Origin: Thermus islandicus DSM 21543
Lineage (GTDB): Bacteria > Deinococcota > Deinococci > Deinococcales > Thermaceae
Reading direction: 5' to 3'
Length of the DNA stretch: 64,000 nt
Assembly (NCBI RefSeq): GCF_000421625.1
Contig: NZ_ATXJ01000008.1
Coordinates: 1-64,000, forward strand
The position numbers were made by a program, and so were the translations under genes. This document shows positions 53,732-63,898 of the stretch, piece by piece (position 1 is the first letter of the stretch; each line of letters starts with the position of its first letter). Under the pieces are notes generated by a model. The model ran no database searches, had not been told where the DNA came from, and was given only the letters and a program-made list of their open reading frames with translations.

Positions 53732-54934
53732 ATGAAGATCGTCTTGGCCTACTCCGGCGGACTGGACACCAGCATCATCCTCAAGTGGCTCAAGGAGACC
53801 TACGGGGCCGAGGTCATCGCCTTCACCGCAGACATCGGCCAGGGGGAGGAGGTGGAGGAGGCCCGGGAGAAGGCGCTTAGGACGGGCGCTTCCAAGGCCA
53901 TTGCCCTGGACCTCAAGGAGGAGTTCGTCCGGGACTTCGTCTTCCCCATGATGCGGGCCGGGGCCATTTACGAGGGCTACTACCTCCTCGGAACCTCCAT
54001 CGCCAGGCCTTTGATCGCCAAGCATCTGGTGCGGATCGCCGAGGAGGAGGGGGCGGAGGCCATCGCCCACGGGGCCACAGGCAAGGGGAACGACCAGGTG
54101 CGGTTTGAGCTCACGGCCTACGCCCTCAAGCCCGAGATCCGCGTCATCGCCCCCTGGCGGGAGTGGAGCTTCAAGGGCCGCCAGGAGATGATCGCTTACG
54201 CCGAAGCCCACGGCATCCCCGTGCCCGTCACCCAGGAGAAGCCCTACTCTATGGACGCCAACCTCCTGCATATTTCCTACGAGGGGGGAGTCCTGGAGGA
54301 CCCCTGGGCCGAGCCGCCCAAGGGGATGTTCCGCATGACCCTTGACCCCGAGGAGGCTCCGGACGCTCCGGAGTACGTGGAGGTGGAGTTCCACCAGGGC
54401 GACCCCGTGGCGGTAAACGGGCAGAGGCTTTCCCCGGCGGCCCTGCTGCAAAAACTTAACGAGATCGGGGGGCGGCATGGGGTGGGCCGGGTGGACTTGG
54501 TGGAAAACCGCTTCGTGGGCATGAAGTCCCGGGGGGTCTACGAGACCCCGGGAGGGACGATCCTCTACCACGCGAGGCGGGCGGTGGAAAGCCTCACCCT
54601 GGACCGGGAGGTCCTGCACCAGCGGGACCAGCTTTCCCCCAAGTACGCCGAGCTCGTCTACTACGGCTTCTGGTACGCCCCCGAAAGGGAGGCCCTCCAG
54701 GCCTACTTTGACCATGTGGCCCAGGGCGTCACTGGCGTGGCCCGGCTCAAGCTCTACAAGGGGAACGTCTACGTGGTGGGGAGGAAGGCCGAGAAAAGCC
54801 TCTACCTCAAGGACCTGGTCTCCTTTGACGAGGAGGGGGGCTACGACCAGAAGGACGCCGAGGGCTTCATCCGCATCCAGGCCCTGCGCCTAAGGGTCAG
54901 GGCCCTGGCGGAGAGGCGGGGCCATGGCGCATAG
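53732..54934 (+). CDS. argG: Argininosuccinate synthase
   Basis: Joins citrulline and aspartate with ATP in arginine synthesis. The 400-residue protein has the PP-loop [13 protein letters not shown] (about 5-17), [25 protein letters not shown], and the C-terminal [15 protein letters not shown]...[23 protein letters not shown] lies just upstream of ATG 53732. Its end overlaps argH by 11 bases. Confidence 0.97.
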   Translation: MKIVLAYSGGLDTSIILKWLKETYGAEVIAFTADIGQGEEVEEAREKALRTGASKAIALDLKEEFVRDFVFPMMRAGAIYEGYYLLGTSIARPLIAKHLVRIAEEEGAEAIAHGATGKGNDQVRFELTAYALKPEIRVIAPWREWSFKGRQEMIAYAEAHGIPVPVTQEKPYSMDANLLHISYEGGVLEDPWAEPPKGMFRMTLDPEEAPDAPEYVEVEFHQGDPVAVNGQRLSPAALLQKLNEIGGRHGVGRVDLVENRFVGMKSRGVYETPGGTILYHARRAVESLTLDREVLHQRDQLSPKYAELVYYGFWYAPEREALQAYFDHVAQGVTGVARLKLYKGNVYVVGRKAEKSLYLKDLVSFDEEGGYDQKDAEGFIRIQALRLRVRALAERRGHGA

Positions 54935-56312
54935 GACCTGGGGTGGGCGCTTCGGGGAGGGGCCGGACGCCCTGGCGGCCCGGTTCAACGCCTCCCTCCC
55001 CGTGGACCGGGCGCTTTGGCGGGAGGACCTCTGGCAGAACCGGGTTCACGCCCGGATGCTCAAGGAGGTGGGCCTCCTCACCGAGGAGGAGCTTGGGGCT
55101 ATCCTTTGGGGCCTGGACCGGATAGAGCAGGAAATAGAGGCGGGCACCTTCCCCTGGAGGGAGGAGCTGGAGGACGTCCACATGAATCTCGAGGCCCGCC
55201 TCACCGAGCTCATCGGCCCCCCGGGAGGCAAGCTCCACACCGCCCGGAGCCGCAACGACCAGGTGGCCACGGACTTAAGGCTTTTCCTGCGGGCCGCCAT
55301 AGACGAGCTCCTCGCCCTCCTTTTGGAGCTCCGGCGGGTCCTGGTGCGGGAGGCAGAAAGGCACCTGGACCCTCCCTACGCCCTCCCCGGCTACACCCAC
55401 CTGCAAAGGGCCCAGCCCGTGCTCCTTGCCCACTGGTTCCTCGCCTACTACGAGATGCTTAAGCGGGACGCAGGGCGTCTGGAGGACGCCAGGGAGCGCC
55501 TCAACGAAAGCCCCTTGGGGGCCGCGGCCCTTGCGGGGACGGGCTTTCCCATAGACCGCCACCTCACCGCCCGGGAGCTTGGGTTTAAGGCCCCCATGCG
55601 GAACTCCCTGGATGCGGTGGCCTCCCGGGACTTCGCCCTCGAGGTGCTCTCCGCCCTCAACATCGCCCAGCTCCACCTCTCCCGCCTCGCCGAGGAGCTC
55701 ATCCTCTTTAGCACCGAGGAGTTCGGCTTCGTGGAGGTGCCGGACGCCTTCGCCACCGGGTCTTCCATCATGCCCCAGAAGAAGAACCCGGACATTCTGG
55801 AGCTCATCCGGGCCAAAGCGGGGAGGGTCTTGGGCGCCTTGGTGGGCCTTTCGGCCGTGGTGAAGGGCCTTCCCCTCGCCTACAACAAGGACCTCCAGGA
55901 GGACAAGGAACCCCTCCTGGACGCCCTCGCCACCTACCGGGATAGCCTGAAGCTTCTTTCCGCCTTGCTTCCTGGGCTGAAGTGGAACCGGGAAAGGATG
56001 TGGCAGGCGGCCGAGGGGGGCTTTGCCCTGGCCACGGAGCTCGCCGATTACCTGGCGGAAAGGGGGCTTCCCTTTAGGGAGGCCCACCACGTGGTGGGGA
56101 GGCTGGTGAGGAGGCTTGTGGAGGAGGGGCGGGCCCTGAAGGACCTCACCCTGGAGGAGCTCAAGGCCCACCACCCCCTCTTCGCCGAGGACGCCCTCCC
56201 CCTCCTCCGGCTGGAGACCGCCCTCCATCGCCGCCATTCCTTCGGGGGAACGGCCCCCGAGGCGGTGCGGGAAAGGCTTTTGGAGGCCAAGCAGGAGGTG
56301 GGCCTTGACTGA
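54924..56312 (+). CDS. argH: Argininosuccinate lyase
   Basis: Splits argininosuccinate into arginine and fumarate. The 462-residue protein of the fumarase/aspartase superfamily has [63 protein letters not shown] (catalytic His) and the superfamily signature [11 protein letters not shown] with catalytic Ser. Coupled to argG at its 5' end and to the GNAT gene at its 3' end. Confidence 0.97.
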   Translation: MAHRTWGGRFGEGPDALAARFNASLPVDRALWREDLWQNRVHARMLKEVGLLTEEELGAILWGLDRIEQEIEAGTFPWREELEDVHMNLEARLTELIGPPGGKLHTARSRNDQVATDLRLFLRAAIDELLALLLELRRVLVREAERHLDPPYALPGYTHLQRAQPVLLAHWFLAYYEMLKRDAGRLEDARERLNESPLGAAALAGTGFPIDRHLTARELGFKAPMRNSLDAVASRDFALEVLSALNIAQLHLSRLAEELILFSTEEFGFVEVPDAFATGSSIMPQKKNPDILELIRAKAGRVLGALVGLSAVVKGLPLAYNKDLQEDKEPLLDALATYRDSLKLLSALLPGLKWNRERMWQAAEGGFALATELADYLAERGLPFREAHHVVGRLVRRLVEEGRALKDLTLEELKAHHPLFAEDALPLLRLETALHRRHSFGGTAPEAVRERLLEAKQEVGLD

Positions 56313-56847
56313 GGTAAGGGGAGTTCCGCTGGCTACGGTGGCCCTGCCCGCGGTACGGCGCGAGGCGGGGGTGGAGCTCCGCAAGGCGAGGCTAGGGGAT
56401 GTGGACGCCATCTACTGGCTCATCCGCTACTGGGCGGAGAAGGGCTTGATGCTGGTGCGGAGCCACAGCCACCTCTACGAGAACATCCGGGACTTCCTGG
56501 TCCTGGAGGACGAGGACGGCCACATCGTGGGCACCGTGGCCCTCCACGTCCTATGGCGCGATCTCGCGGAGATCCGGGGCCTTGCCGTCCACCCTGAGCG
56601 CCAGGGCCAGGGTCTCGGGCGCTGGCTCGTCCTGGGGGCGGAAAGGGAGGCCCGGGACCTGGGGCTTCCCCGGGTCTTCGCCTGGACGCTCCAGGTGAAC
56701 TTCTTCCGGGGCCTGGGCTACCGGGTGACCACCCGCGAAGCCCTCCCCCCGAAGGTCTGGAGCGAGTGCAACGCCTGCCCCTTCTACGAGAACTGCCGGG
56801 AGATCGCCGTCATCAAGGAGTTTTCCCCAGGGGCTTCCGGGGGCTAG
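56305..56847 (+). CDS. GNAT acetyltransferase, likely N-acetylglutamate synthase
   Basis: 180-residue GNAT protein, with acetyl-CoA motif A in [20 protein letters not shown] (about 91-110). The N-terminal [23 protein letters not shown] and C-terminal [23 protein letters not shown] match single-domain N-acetylglutamate synthases, and the position behind argGH supports the first step of arginine synthesis. Three cysteines in [10 protein letters not shown] (about 153-162) could bind metal. Start is TTG 56305, overlapping the argH stop, chosen because AGGAGG lies six bases upstream. Its TAG stop begins the next promoter's TAGAAT. Confidence 0.82.
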   Translation: MTEVRGVPLATVALPAVRREAGVELRKARLGDVDAIYWLIRYWAEKGLMLVRSHSHLYENIRDFLVLEDEDGHIVGTVALHVLWRDLAEIRGLAVHPERQGQGLGRWLVLGAEREARDLGLPRVFAWTLQVNFFRGLGYRVTTREALPPKVWSECNACPFYENCREIAVIKEFSPGASGG

Positions 56848-56850
56848 AAT
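56845..56850 (+). promoter_or_regulatory. -10 hexamer (TAGAAT) of the leader ORF-carA unit, built on the GNAT stop codon
   Basis: TAGAAT starts with the TAG stop of the GNAT gene and ends seven bases before the ATG of a 14-codon leader ORF. Confidence 0.6.
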
Positions 56851-56857
56851 GAACGGG

Positions 56858-56902
56858 ATGGGCACCCTGATCCGCTACCTGGAGGAGGAATGGCTGGAGT
56901 GA
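56858..56902 (+). CDS. 14-residue leader ORF coupled to carA
   Basis: ATG 56858 opens [14 protein letters not shown] and stops at TGA 56900-56902, which overlaps the GTG start of carA (GTGA). It lies seven bases after TAGAAT, the leaderless spacing, and its own codons for EEE contain the GGAGGAGG that serves carA. It contains one Arg codon. A role in coupling or attenuating carA translation is inferred; the peptide itself may have no function. Confidence 0.6.
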   Translation: MGTLIRYLEEEWLE

Positions 56903-58065
56903 AGGAGCGCGCCGTTTTGGTCCTGGAGGACGGCACCGTCTACCACGGCTACGCCTTCGGCGCCCGGGGGAAGACGGTGGGGGAGGTGGTCTTCAACACC
57001 GCCCAGACGGGCTACCAGGAGATCCTCACCGACCCCAGCTACCACGGCCAGATCGTGGTCATGACCTACCCCCACCAGGGCAACTACGGGGTCAACGTCT
57101 ACGACATGCAGTCCAACCGCCCCTGGGTCCGGGGCTTCGTGGCCAAGGAGTTTAGCCGGGTGGCCTCCAACCCCCGGGCCCAGCAGACCCTGGCCGAGTT
57201 CATGGAGTTCTATGGGGTGGTGGGGATTGAGGGCATAGACACGAGGGCCCTGGTGCGGAAGATCCGGGAAGGCGGGGTGCTGAAGGGGACCATCGCCCAC
57301 GCGAGCCTTTACGGCGCTCCCGACCACGCCTTCACCGAGGAGGAGCTCCATAGGCTCCGGGAAGAGGCCCGCTCCTGGACGGACATTGACGGGCGGGACA
57401 TGACCCCCGAGGTCACGACCCCCCTCCCCTACGCCTGGCCCACCCTGAGGAGCGGGCGGCGGATCGTGGTCATGGACTTCGGCATCAAGCACGCCATCGT
57501 GGAGAACCTGGCCCGGCTGGGCTTTGAGATCCTCGTGGTGCCCGGGAAGACCCCGGCCCACCAGATCATGGCCCTGGAGCCCCACGGCCTCCTCATCTCC
57601 AACGGGCCCGGGGACCCTTCCATGCCCCGGTACGCCCACGAGACCATCTGGAAGCTGATGGGGCTTTTGCCCACCTTCGGCATCTGCCTGGGGCACCAGC
57701 TTCTGGCCCTGGCGGCGGGGGGGCGGACCTACAAGATGAAGTTCGGCCACCGGGGGGCAAACCATCCGGTGAAGAACCTCCAGACGGGCAAGGTGGAGAT
57801 CACCAGCCAAAACCACGGCTACGCCGTGGACATAGACTCCCTCAAGGACTTCCGCCCCACCCACGTGAACCTCAACGACGGGACCCTCGAGGGCATGGCC
57901 CACGCCCGCTACCCCGTCTTCTCCGTCCAGTACCACCCCGAGGCCTCCCCCGGGCCCCACGACGCCCTCTACCTCTTCCGCCGCTTCCTGGAGGAGGTAG
58001 AGGCCTTCCACGGGGCCACGGGGCTTCCCGTGGAGAAGCTGCGGGCGGACCCGCACGGGATATAG
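56899..58065 (+). CDS. carA: Carbamoyl-phosphate synthase small subunit
   Basis: Glutamine amidotransferase subunit supplying ammonia for carbamoyl phosphate, shared by arginine and pyrimidine synthesis. N-terminal [15 protein letters not shown] and [16 protein letters not shown] mark CarA; the class I amidotransferase domain has the catalytic Cys in [15 protein letters not shown] and the His-Glu in [13 protein letters not shown] start at GTG 56899 (388 residues), which has GGAGGA at good distance and overlaps the leader ORF stop; ATG 56890 would sit two bases from the same ribosome site. carB is not next to it. Confidence 0.95.
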   Translation: MKERAVLVLEDGTVYHGYAFGARGKTVGEVVFNTAQTGYQEILTDPSYHGQIVVMTYPHQGNYGVNVYDMQSNRPWVRGFVAKEFSRVASNPRAQQTLAEFMEFYGVVGIEGIDTRALVRKIREGGVLKGTIAHASLYGAPDHAFTEEELHRLREEARSWTDIDGRDMTPEVTTPLPYAWPTLRSGRRIVVMDFGIKHAIVENLARLGFEILVVPGKTPAHQIMALEPHGLLISNGPGDPSMPRYAHETIWKLMGLLPTFGICLGHQLLALAAGGRTYKMKFGHRGANHPVKNLQTGKVEITSQNHGYAVDIDSLKDFRPTHVNLNDGTLEGMAHARYPVFSVQYHPEASPGPHDALYLFRRFLEEVEAFHGATGLPVEKLRADPHGI

Positions 58066-58070
58066 CGGCT

Positions 58071-58997
58071 TTAAACGTCCCGGTTCCCCCCGGAAAGAAC
58101 GAGGGCAAGGGTTCCGGGAAGCCCCGCCCCGTGCTCCAGCACCGCGGCCAGGGGCAGGGCCCCTGTGGGCTCCACCCCCTGCTTGGTGCGGGTGAGGAGG
58201 AGGCGCTCAGCCTCCAAGATGGCCTCCTCGCTCACGGCAAGGATCCCGTCCACCTTCTCCCGGATCACGGCGAAGGGGCGCTCCCCTAGGCTTAAGGTCC
58301 GCACCCCGTCGGCCCGGGTCCTGGGGACCTCCGTGAGGCGCACGATCCGTCCCGCTTCCAGGCTCCTCCTCGCGTCGTCTGCGGCCTCGGGCTCCACCCC
58401 CAGGACCAGGGTCTCCGGGGAGAGGGCCTTCACCGCGGCGGCCACCCCGGCGAGGAGCCCCCCACCCCCTACGGGGACCAGGACGGCCTCGGGGAAGACG
58501 CCCCTCCGTCCCGCCTGGGCTAAAAGCTCCAGGCCCACCGTGCCCTGTCCGGCCATGACCAGCGGGTCGTCAAAGGGATGGAGGAAGGCGTAGCCCGTTT
58601 CCTCCACGAGGGCCCGGGCTACCTCCTCCCGGTTCTTCGGGGTCACCCCTCGGTCCACCACCTCCGCCCCGTAGGCCCGGGCGGCGGCCTTCTTGAGGGG
58701 GCTTGCCTCCTCGGGCATGACCACCAGGGCCCGCACCCCGAGCACCCTCGCGGCGTAGGCCACCCCCTGGGCGTGGTTTCCGCTGGAGACGGCGAGGAGC
58801 CCCTTGGGGTTTTCCAGGGTGAGGGCCTTGGAGAGCGCCCCCCGGGCCTTGAAGCTCCCGGTCTTCTGCAGGTGCTCGGCCTTAAGGAGGAGGCGCTTGC
58901 CGAAGAACTCGTCCAGAAGCCTCGAGGTGAGGAGAGGAGTGCGGTGGGTGTAGGGGGCGATGCGCCGGAAGGCGGCATGGATCTGCGCTAGGTCCAT
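58071..58997 (-). CDS. PLP-dependent threonine/serine dehydratase (no ACT domain)
   Basis: Fold-type II PLP enzyme deaminating threonine or serine to 2-oxoacids. The 308-residue protein has HLQKTGSFKARGA with the PLP lysine (about K49), SSGNHAQGVAYAA, the phosphate-binding VPVGGGGLLAG and the C-terminal VLSGGNRD. It lacks the C-terminal ACT regulatory domain of biosynthetic IlvA, so it should not be isoleucine-inhibited. A CATCAT hexamer six bases before ATG 58997 may be a leaderless -10. It is convergent with carA, five bases apart. Confidence 0.88.
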   Translation of the reverse strand: MDLAQIHAAFRRIAPYTHRTPLLTSRLLDEFFGKRLLLKAEHLQKTGSFKARGALSKALTLENPKGLLAVSSGNHAQGVAYAARVLGVRALVVMPEEASPLKKAAARAYGAEVVDRGVTPKNREEVARALVEETGYAFLHPFDDPLVMAGQGTVGLELLAQAGRRGVFPEAVLVPVGGGGLLAGVAAAVKALSPETLVLGVEPEAADDARRSLEAGRIVRLTEVPRTRADGVRTLSLGERPFAVIREKVDGILAVSEEAILEAERLLLTRTKQGVEPTGALPLAAVLEHGAGLPGTLALVLSGGNRDV

Positions 58998-59053
58998 GCC
59001 CCCATGATGCCAGGGTGGACACGCCGCACAAGGGGCGCTAAAGTGGTAGGGGT

Positions 59054-59281
59054 ATGGACTTCCTCTACACCCTGGTCATCCTCCTCTACCTCGGCGTGGC
59101 CGGGCTTTTGGTCTACCTCGTCCTGGTGCAGGAGCCCAAGCAAGGGGCAGGGGACCTCATGGGGGGATCGGCCGACCTCTTCTCCGCCCGGGGGGTTACG
59201 GGAGGGCTTTACCGCCTCACCGTGATCCTGGGGGTGGTTTTCGCTGCCTTGGCCCTCCTCATCGGTCTTTGGCCCCGTTGA
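59054..59281 (+). CDS. secG: Preprotein translocase subunit SecG
   Basis: 75-residue membrane protein with two helices (about 3-25 and 50-72) and the conserved loop LVLVQEPKQGAGDLMGGSADLFSARG between them. Part of SecYEG. TAAAGT (59039-59044) lies nine bases before ATG 59054. Its TGA stop lies inside the TTGACA of the tRNA-Ala promoter. Confidence 0.93.
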   Translation: MDFLYTLVILLYLGVAGLLVYLVLVQEPKQGAGDLMGGSADLFSARGVTGGLYRLTVILGVVFAALALLIGLWPR

Positions 59282-59306
59282 CAACCAGCCTTCCCCCCGG
59301 TACCAT
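59278..59306 (+). promoter_or_regulatory. Promoter of tRNA-Ala (TTGACA, 17 nt, TACCAT), overlapping the secG stop
   Basis: -35 TTGACA (59278-59283) contains the secG TGA; -10 TACCAT (59301-59306) is exactly 17 bases on. The start would be near 59313, five bases before the tRNA. Confidence 0.85.
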
Positions 59307-59317
59307 AGGCGTTGCCT

Positions 59318-59393
59318 GGGGCCGTGGCGCAGTTGGGAGCGCGCCTCAATGGCATTGAGGAGGTCAGGGGTTCGAATCCCCTCGGCTCCACCA
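59318..59393 (+). tRNA. tRNA-Ala (GGC)
   Basis: Acceptor GGGGCCG (59318-59324) pairs with CGGCTCC (59383-59389), including the G3-U70 wobble that identifies alanine tRNAs. Anticodon loop ATGGCAT gives GGC. T arm GGGG TTCGAAT CCCC and encoded CCA (59391-59393) are present. Length 76. Confidence 0.97.
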
Positions 59394-59395
59394 GG

Positions 59396-59419
59396 AAAGC
59401 CCCCCGCAAGGGGGGCTTT
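59396..59419 (+). terminator. Intrinsic terminator after tRNA-Ala
   Basis: A perfect ten-pair stem (AAAG plus six Cs, with six Gs plus CTTT) and a GCAA tetraloop start two bases after the CCA end. The Ts are part of the stem. Confidence 0.8.
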
Positions 59420-59422
59420 GGC

Positions 59423-59451
59423 TTGCAGGAAGCCTAGGGCTTGGGTATAGT
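59423..59451 (+). promoter_or_regulatory. Promoter of the rplU operon (TTGCAG, 17 nt, TATAGT)
   Basis: -35-like TTGCAG (59423-59428) and TATAGT (59446-59451) are 17 bases apart. The leader of about 34 bases has GGGCC/GGCCC arms and an AAGGGGA ribosome site before ATG 59492. Confidence 0.7.
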
Positions 59452-59491
59452 GGAAGACCGGTGGGCCCGGAAGAGGCCCGAAGGGGAAGCC

Positions 59492-59797
59492 ATGTTTGCG
59501 ATCATCCAGAGCGGCGGAAAGCAGTACCGGGTGGAGCCTGGCCAGAGGCTTAAGGTGGAGAGGCTGGACCTCGAGCCCGGAAGCCAGCTTGCGCTCCCCG
59601 TCCTCCTCCTCGGGGGGGAGAAGGCGGCCGTTGGGGCCCCGGTGGTGGAGGGGGCCCAGGTGGTGGCTGAGGTTTTAGGCCACGGCAAGGGCGAGAAGAT
59701 CACCGTCTCCAAGTTCAAGGCCAAGGTGCAGTACCGCAGGAAGCGGGGGCACCGCCAGCCTTACACCGAGATCCTCATCAAGGAGATCCGGGGGTAA
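59492..59797 (+). CDS. rplU: 50S ribosomal protein L21
   Basis: 101-residue L21, same length as in T. thermophilus. MFAIIQSGGKQYRVEPGQ and KFKAKVQYRRKRGHRQPYTEILI are diagnostic. ATG 59492 fits the family N-terminus; an in-frame ATG 59441 lies upstream of the expected transcript start. First gene of rplU-rpmA-obg-nadD-yqeK-LCP. Confidence 0.97.
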   Translation: MFAIIQSGGKQYRVEPGQRLKVERLDLEPGSQLALPVLLLGGEKAAVGAPVVEGAQVVAEVLGHGKGEKITVSKFKAKVQYRRKRGHRQPYTEILIKEIRG

Positions 59798-59800
59798 GCC

Positions 59801-60058
59801 ATGGCGCACAAAAAGGGACTGGGTTCCACTAAGAACGGCCGCGACTCCCAGGCCAAGCGCCTAGGGGTGAAGCGTTACGGCGGCCAGGTGGTGCGGGCGG
59901 GCCACATTCTGGTGCGGCAGCGGGGCACCCGGTTCAAGCCGGGGAAGAACGTGGGCATGGGCCGGGACTTCACCCTCTTCGCCCTGGTGGACGGGGTGGT
60001 GGAGTTCCAGGACAAGGGGCGGCTGGGCCGCTACGTGCACGTGCGCCCCTTGGCCTGA
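59801..60058 (+). CDS. rpmA: 50S ribosomal protein L27
   Basis: 85-residue L27, whose N-terminus reaches the peptidyl transferase centre. [29 protein letters not shown] and [15 protein letters not shown] are typical. There is no cleavable N-terminal extension of the Firmicute type. It starts three bases after the rplU stop. Confidence 0.97.
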   Translation: MAHKKGLGSTKNGRDSQAKRLGVKRYGGQVVRAGHILVRQRGTRFKPGKNVGMGRDFTLFALVDGVVEFQDKGRLGRYVHVRPLA

Positions 60059-60069
60059 GGCGTAGCCTG

Positions 60070-61320
<1,251 letters not shown>

Positions 61321-61881
61321 GTGCGCATCGGCCTCTTTGGCGGCAGCTTTGACCCCATCCACCTGGGCCATCTGATCGCCGCCAGCGAGGCCGCGGAGGC
61401 TTTGGGTTTGGACCGGGTCCTCTTCGTGGTGGCCGCCCGCCCCCCCCACAAGACCCCGGTGGCCCCGCCCGAGGCCCGCTACGAGATGGTCCTCCTGGCC
61501 ACGGCCGAGGAGAGGCGCTTTTCGGCCTCGAGGTTGGAGCTGGACCGCCCGGGGCCCAGCTACACCGTGGACACCCTGGAGGAGGCCCGGAGGCTTTTCC
61601 CGGGGGACGAGCTTTTCTTCATCACCGGGGCCGACGCCTACCGGGACGTGCTCACCTGGAAGGAGGGGCGGAGGCTGCCCGAGCTCGCCACCCTGGTGGC
61701 CGTGGCCCGTCCCGGCTACGCCCTGGAGGCCATGCCCCTGCCCGTGGTGCCCCTGTACGTCCCCGAGGTGGGCATCTCCAGCACGGAGGTGCGCCGGCGG
61801 GTCCGCGAGGGGCGGAGCCTGCGCTACTGGGTCCCCCGCCCCGTGGAGGTGTACCTTGAAAAGCACGGCCTCTACCGCTGA
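61321..61881 (+). CDS. nadD: Nicotinate-mononucleotide adenylyltransferase
   Basis: Makes deamido-NAD from NaMN and ATP. The 186-residue protein has the nucleotidyltransferase motif [15 protein letters not shown] (H-x-G-H at about 16-19), RPPHK, and the [21 protein letters not shown] signature. GTG start immediately follows the obg stop with no gap; the 3' end overlaps yqeK by 26 bases. Confidence 0.95.
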   Translation: MRIGLFGGSFDPIHLGHLIAASEAAEALGLDRVLFVVAARPPHKTPVAPPEARYEMVLLATAEERRFSASRLELDRPGPSYTVDTLEEARRLFPGDELFFITGADAYRDVLTWKEGRRLPELATLVAVARPGYALEAMPLPVVPLYVPEVGISSTEVRRRVREGRSLRYWVPRPVEVYLEKHGLYR

Positions 61882-62413
61882 GCTTCTGGAGAGGGTGAGG
61901 GCCCGGGTGCGCCCCGAGCGCTTAGAGCACATCCTGCGGGTGGCCGCCCTGGCCCGGGAGATCGCCCTGAGGAACGGCCTGGACGGGGACCGGGCTTACC
62001 TGGCTGGCCTTCTCCACGATGCCGCCCGCGACCTGCCCCCAGAGGAACTGCTCTCCCTGGCTCCCCCGGAGAACGAGGTGGAAAGGGCCCACCCCCTTTC
62101 CCTCCACGGCCGGGCCGCCCGCCGCCTGGCGGAGGCCTGGGGGGTGGAGGACCGGGAGGTCCTGGAGGCCATAGAGGGCCACGTCTACGGGGTGGATCCC
62201 AGCAACGGCATCGGCATGGCCCTGTACGTGGCCGACGTCTCCGAGCCCGGGCGGGGGGTGAACGGGGAGATCCGGGAGCTGGCCCTGGCGGGCAGGCTCC
62301 TCGAGGCCTACCGCCTAGCGGTGCAGAACAAGGTGGACTACCTGGCCGCCAAGGGCATCCCCGTCCATCCCCGGACCCTGGCGGTGTACCATGCCCTCTT
62401 GGGTGCGCCCTAG
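61856..62413 (+). CDS. yqeK: HD-domain hydrolase YqeK (Ap4A hydrolase family)
   Basis: 185-residue HD phosphohydrolase, a family whose members split diadenosine tetraphosphate symmetrically. Metal ligands are in HILRVAALA, GLLHDAARD (HD), HPLSLHGR and a later Asp in LYVADVSEPGR. The TTG start at 61856 is within nadD and has GGAGG six bases upstream, which decides the start. The nadD-yqeK-LCP-rsfS order is widely conserved. Confidence 0.9.
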   Translation: MKSTASTAELLERVRARVRPERLEHILRVAALAREIALRNGLDGDRAYLAGLLHDAARDLPPEELLSLAPPENEVERAHPLSLHGRAARRLAEAWGVEDREVLEAIEGHVYGVDPSNGIGMALYVADVSEPGRGVNGEIRELALAGRLLEAYRLAVQNKVDYLAAKGIPVHPRTLAVYHALLGAP

Positions 62414-63497
62414 GCTTTCCTTCCTCCTCTTGGGCCTGGCCCTCCTGGCCCTAGGCGGGGTGCTCTCCCTGCCCCGGGCCTCCGGGGAGGGGCTTCGGCC
62501 CAAGCGGGCGGGGTCCTTGCCGGAGATGGGGCTGGTGGTGGCGGCGAGGGACGTGGAGTACTGCGGCTACCACACCCCTTGCGGCCCGGGAAGCCGCACC
62601 GACACCATCTTCTACCTGCGCCTCGAGGGGGGGGAGGTGAAGGGGGTGGCCATCCCCCGGGACCTCTTTAGCCCCGTGGCGGGGGGGAAGATCAACGCCG
62701 CCTACGGCCGGGGTGGGCCGGAGCTTTTGAAGCGGGCGGTGGAGGAGGCCACGGGCCTGGTGGCGGAGCGCCACCTCATCCTCACCCTAAAGAGCGTGGC
62801 CCGGGTGGTGGACGCCGTGGGGGGGGTGGAGGTGGTCCTGGAGAGGCCCATGCGCTACACCGACACCGCCGCCCGCCTCTTCATTGACTTCCCGGCGGGC
62901 CGCCTCCACCTGGGGGGGGAGGACGCCGTCAAGTACATGCGCTTCCGCCACGAGGCCCTGGGGGACTATGCCCGCTTGGACCGCATCAAGGAGGTGCTGG
63001 GTCAGGTGCTCAGGAAGGCGCAAAACCCCGCCACCTGGCCCGCCCTGACCCGGGCCTTGGGCGAGGTCTGGCGGGAGCTGGACACGGACCTCGCCCTGGA
63101 AGAGCTCCTCCCCCACCTGCCCGCGGTGCGGGGCCTCAGGCTTTCCCTGGCCACGCTCCCCGTGCGCGAGGGGCCGGGCACCTTTCTCTACGTGGACGAG
63201 GAGGCCAAGGCGCGCTTCCTTGCCGCCTTCTTCGGGGCCGCGCCTTCCTCCTCCCCGCCGCAGGTGGCCGTGCGCCTAAAGGGGTTGCCCGAGCTTCTCC
63301 CTTGGGCCGAGGCCTTCCTGGCCCGGGAAGGGGTGCGGGCCGAGGTGGAGGCGGCGGAGGTGGCGAAGAGCGCCGTCTACACCCAAGACCCCGAGGCCGG
63401 GGCCTATTTCGCCGACCTGTTCCACCTGCCCCTCTTGGCTCCCCACCGGCCCCTGGAGGGCGTGGTGGTGGAGCTGGGCCGGGACCTGCTACAATGA
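62391..63497 (+). CDS. LytR-CpsA-Psr (LCP) family protein
   Basis: 368-residue membrane-anchored phosphotransferase type that attaches wall polymers to peptidoglycan. One N-terminal helix (about 9-27) anchors it; the LCP domain (about 45-200) shows SRTDTIFYLRLE, VAIPRDLFSP with the catalytic Arg, INAAYGRGGPELL and YMRFRHEALGDYARLDRIKEVL. The C-terminal part (about 280-355) is LytR_C-like. ATG 62391 overlaps the end of yqeK. The acceptor polymer in a Thermus envelope is not known. Confidence 0.88.
   Translation: MPSWVRPRLSFLLLGLALLALGGVLSLPRASGEGLRPKRAGSLPEMGLVVAARDVEYCGYHTPCGPGSRTDTIFYLRLEGGEVKGVAIPRDLFSPVAGGKINAAYGRGGPELLKRAVEEATGLVAERHLILTLKSVARVVDAVGGVEVVLERPMRYTDTAARLFIDFPAGRLHLGGEDAVKYMRFRHEALGDYARLDRIKEVLGQVLRKAQNPATWPALTRALGEVWRELDTDLALEELLPHLPAVRGLRLSLATLPVREGPGTFLYVDEEAKARFLAAFFGAAPSSSPPQVAVRLKGLPELLPWAEAFLAREGVRAEVEAAEVAKSAVYTQDPEAGAYFADLFHLPLLAPHRPLEGVVVELGRDLLQ
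63490..63495 (+). promoter_or_regulatory. -10 hexamer (TACAAT) of rsfS, overlapping the LCP stop codon
   Basis: TACAAT ends at 63495, whose T is also the first base of the LCP gene's TGA. It lies nine bases before the rsfS ATG. Confidence 0.55.
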
Positions 63498-63504
63498 GGC
63501 TTGG

Positions 63505-63846
63505 ATGGTGAAGACCAAGGAGGCGCTGGATCTGGTCGGGCGCATCAAGGATCTCCTCTGGGAAAAGAAGGCGGAAGGCGTGGTGGCCTTGGACCTGCGC
63601 AAGGTTTCGGAGAGCCTGGACTATTTCGTCCTGGCCAGCGCCACCAGCACGCCCCACCTGCAGGCCCTGGAGCGGCACGTGCAGGAGAAGCTGGAGGAGG
63701 AGGGCCTCCGCCCCCGGCCCACCGAGGGGCAGAGCCCCCGCTGGGTGGTCCTGGACTATGGGGAGGTGGTGGTCCACCTCATGACCCCGGAGGCCCGGGA
63801 CTACTACGACCTCGAGGGCTTCTGGGCCGACGCCGACCGGATCTAA
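63505..63846 (+). CDS. rsfS: Ribosomal silencing factor RsfS
   Basis: 113-residue protein that binds L14 and blocks subunit joining when nutrients are low. The RsfS core is ALDLRKVSESLDYFVLASATSTPHLQALERHV and WVVLDYGEVVVHLMTPEARDYYDLEGFWADA. ATG 63505 lies nine bases after TACAAT. Last of the conserved nadD-yqeK-LCP-rsfS cluster. Confidence 0.94.
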   Translation: MVKTKEALDLVGRIKDLLWEKKAEGVVALDLRKVSESLDYFVLASATSTPHLQALERHVQEKLEEEGLRPRPTEGQSPRWVVLDYGEVVVHLMTPEARDYYDLEGFWADADRI

Positions 63847-63898
63847 TGGAATGGCCTTTTGGGGCCCCCTCTGCGGCGGGGTACTTCGTCCGGGGGGT

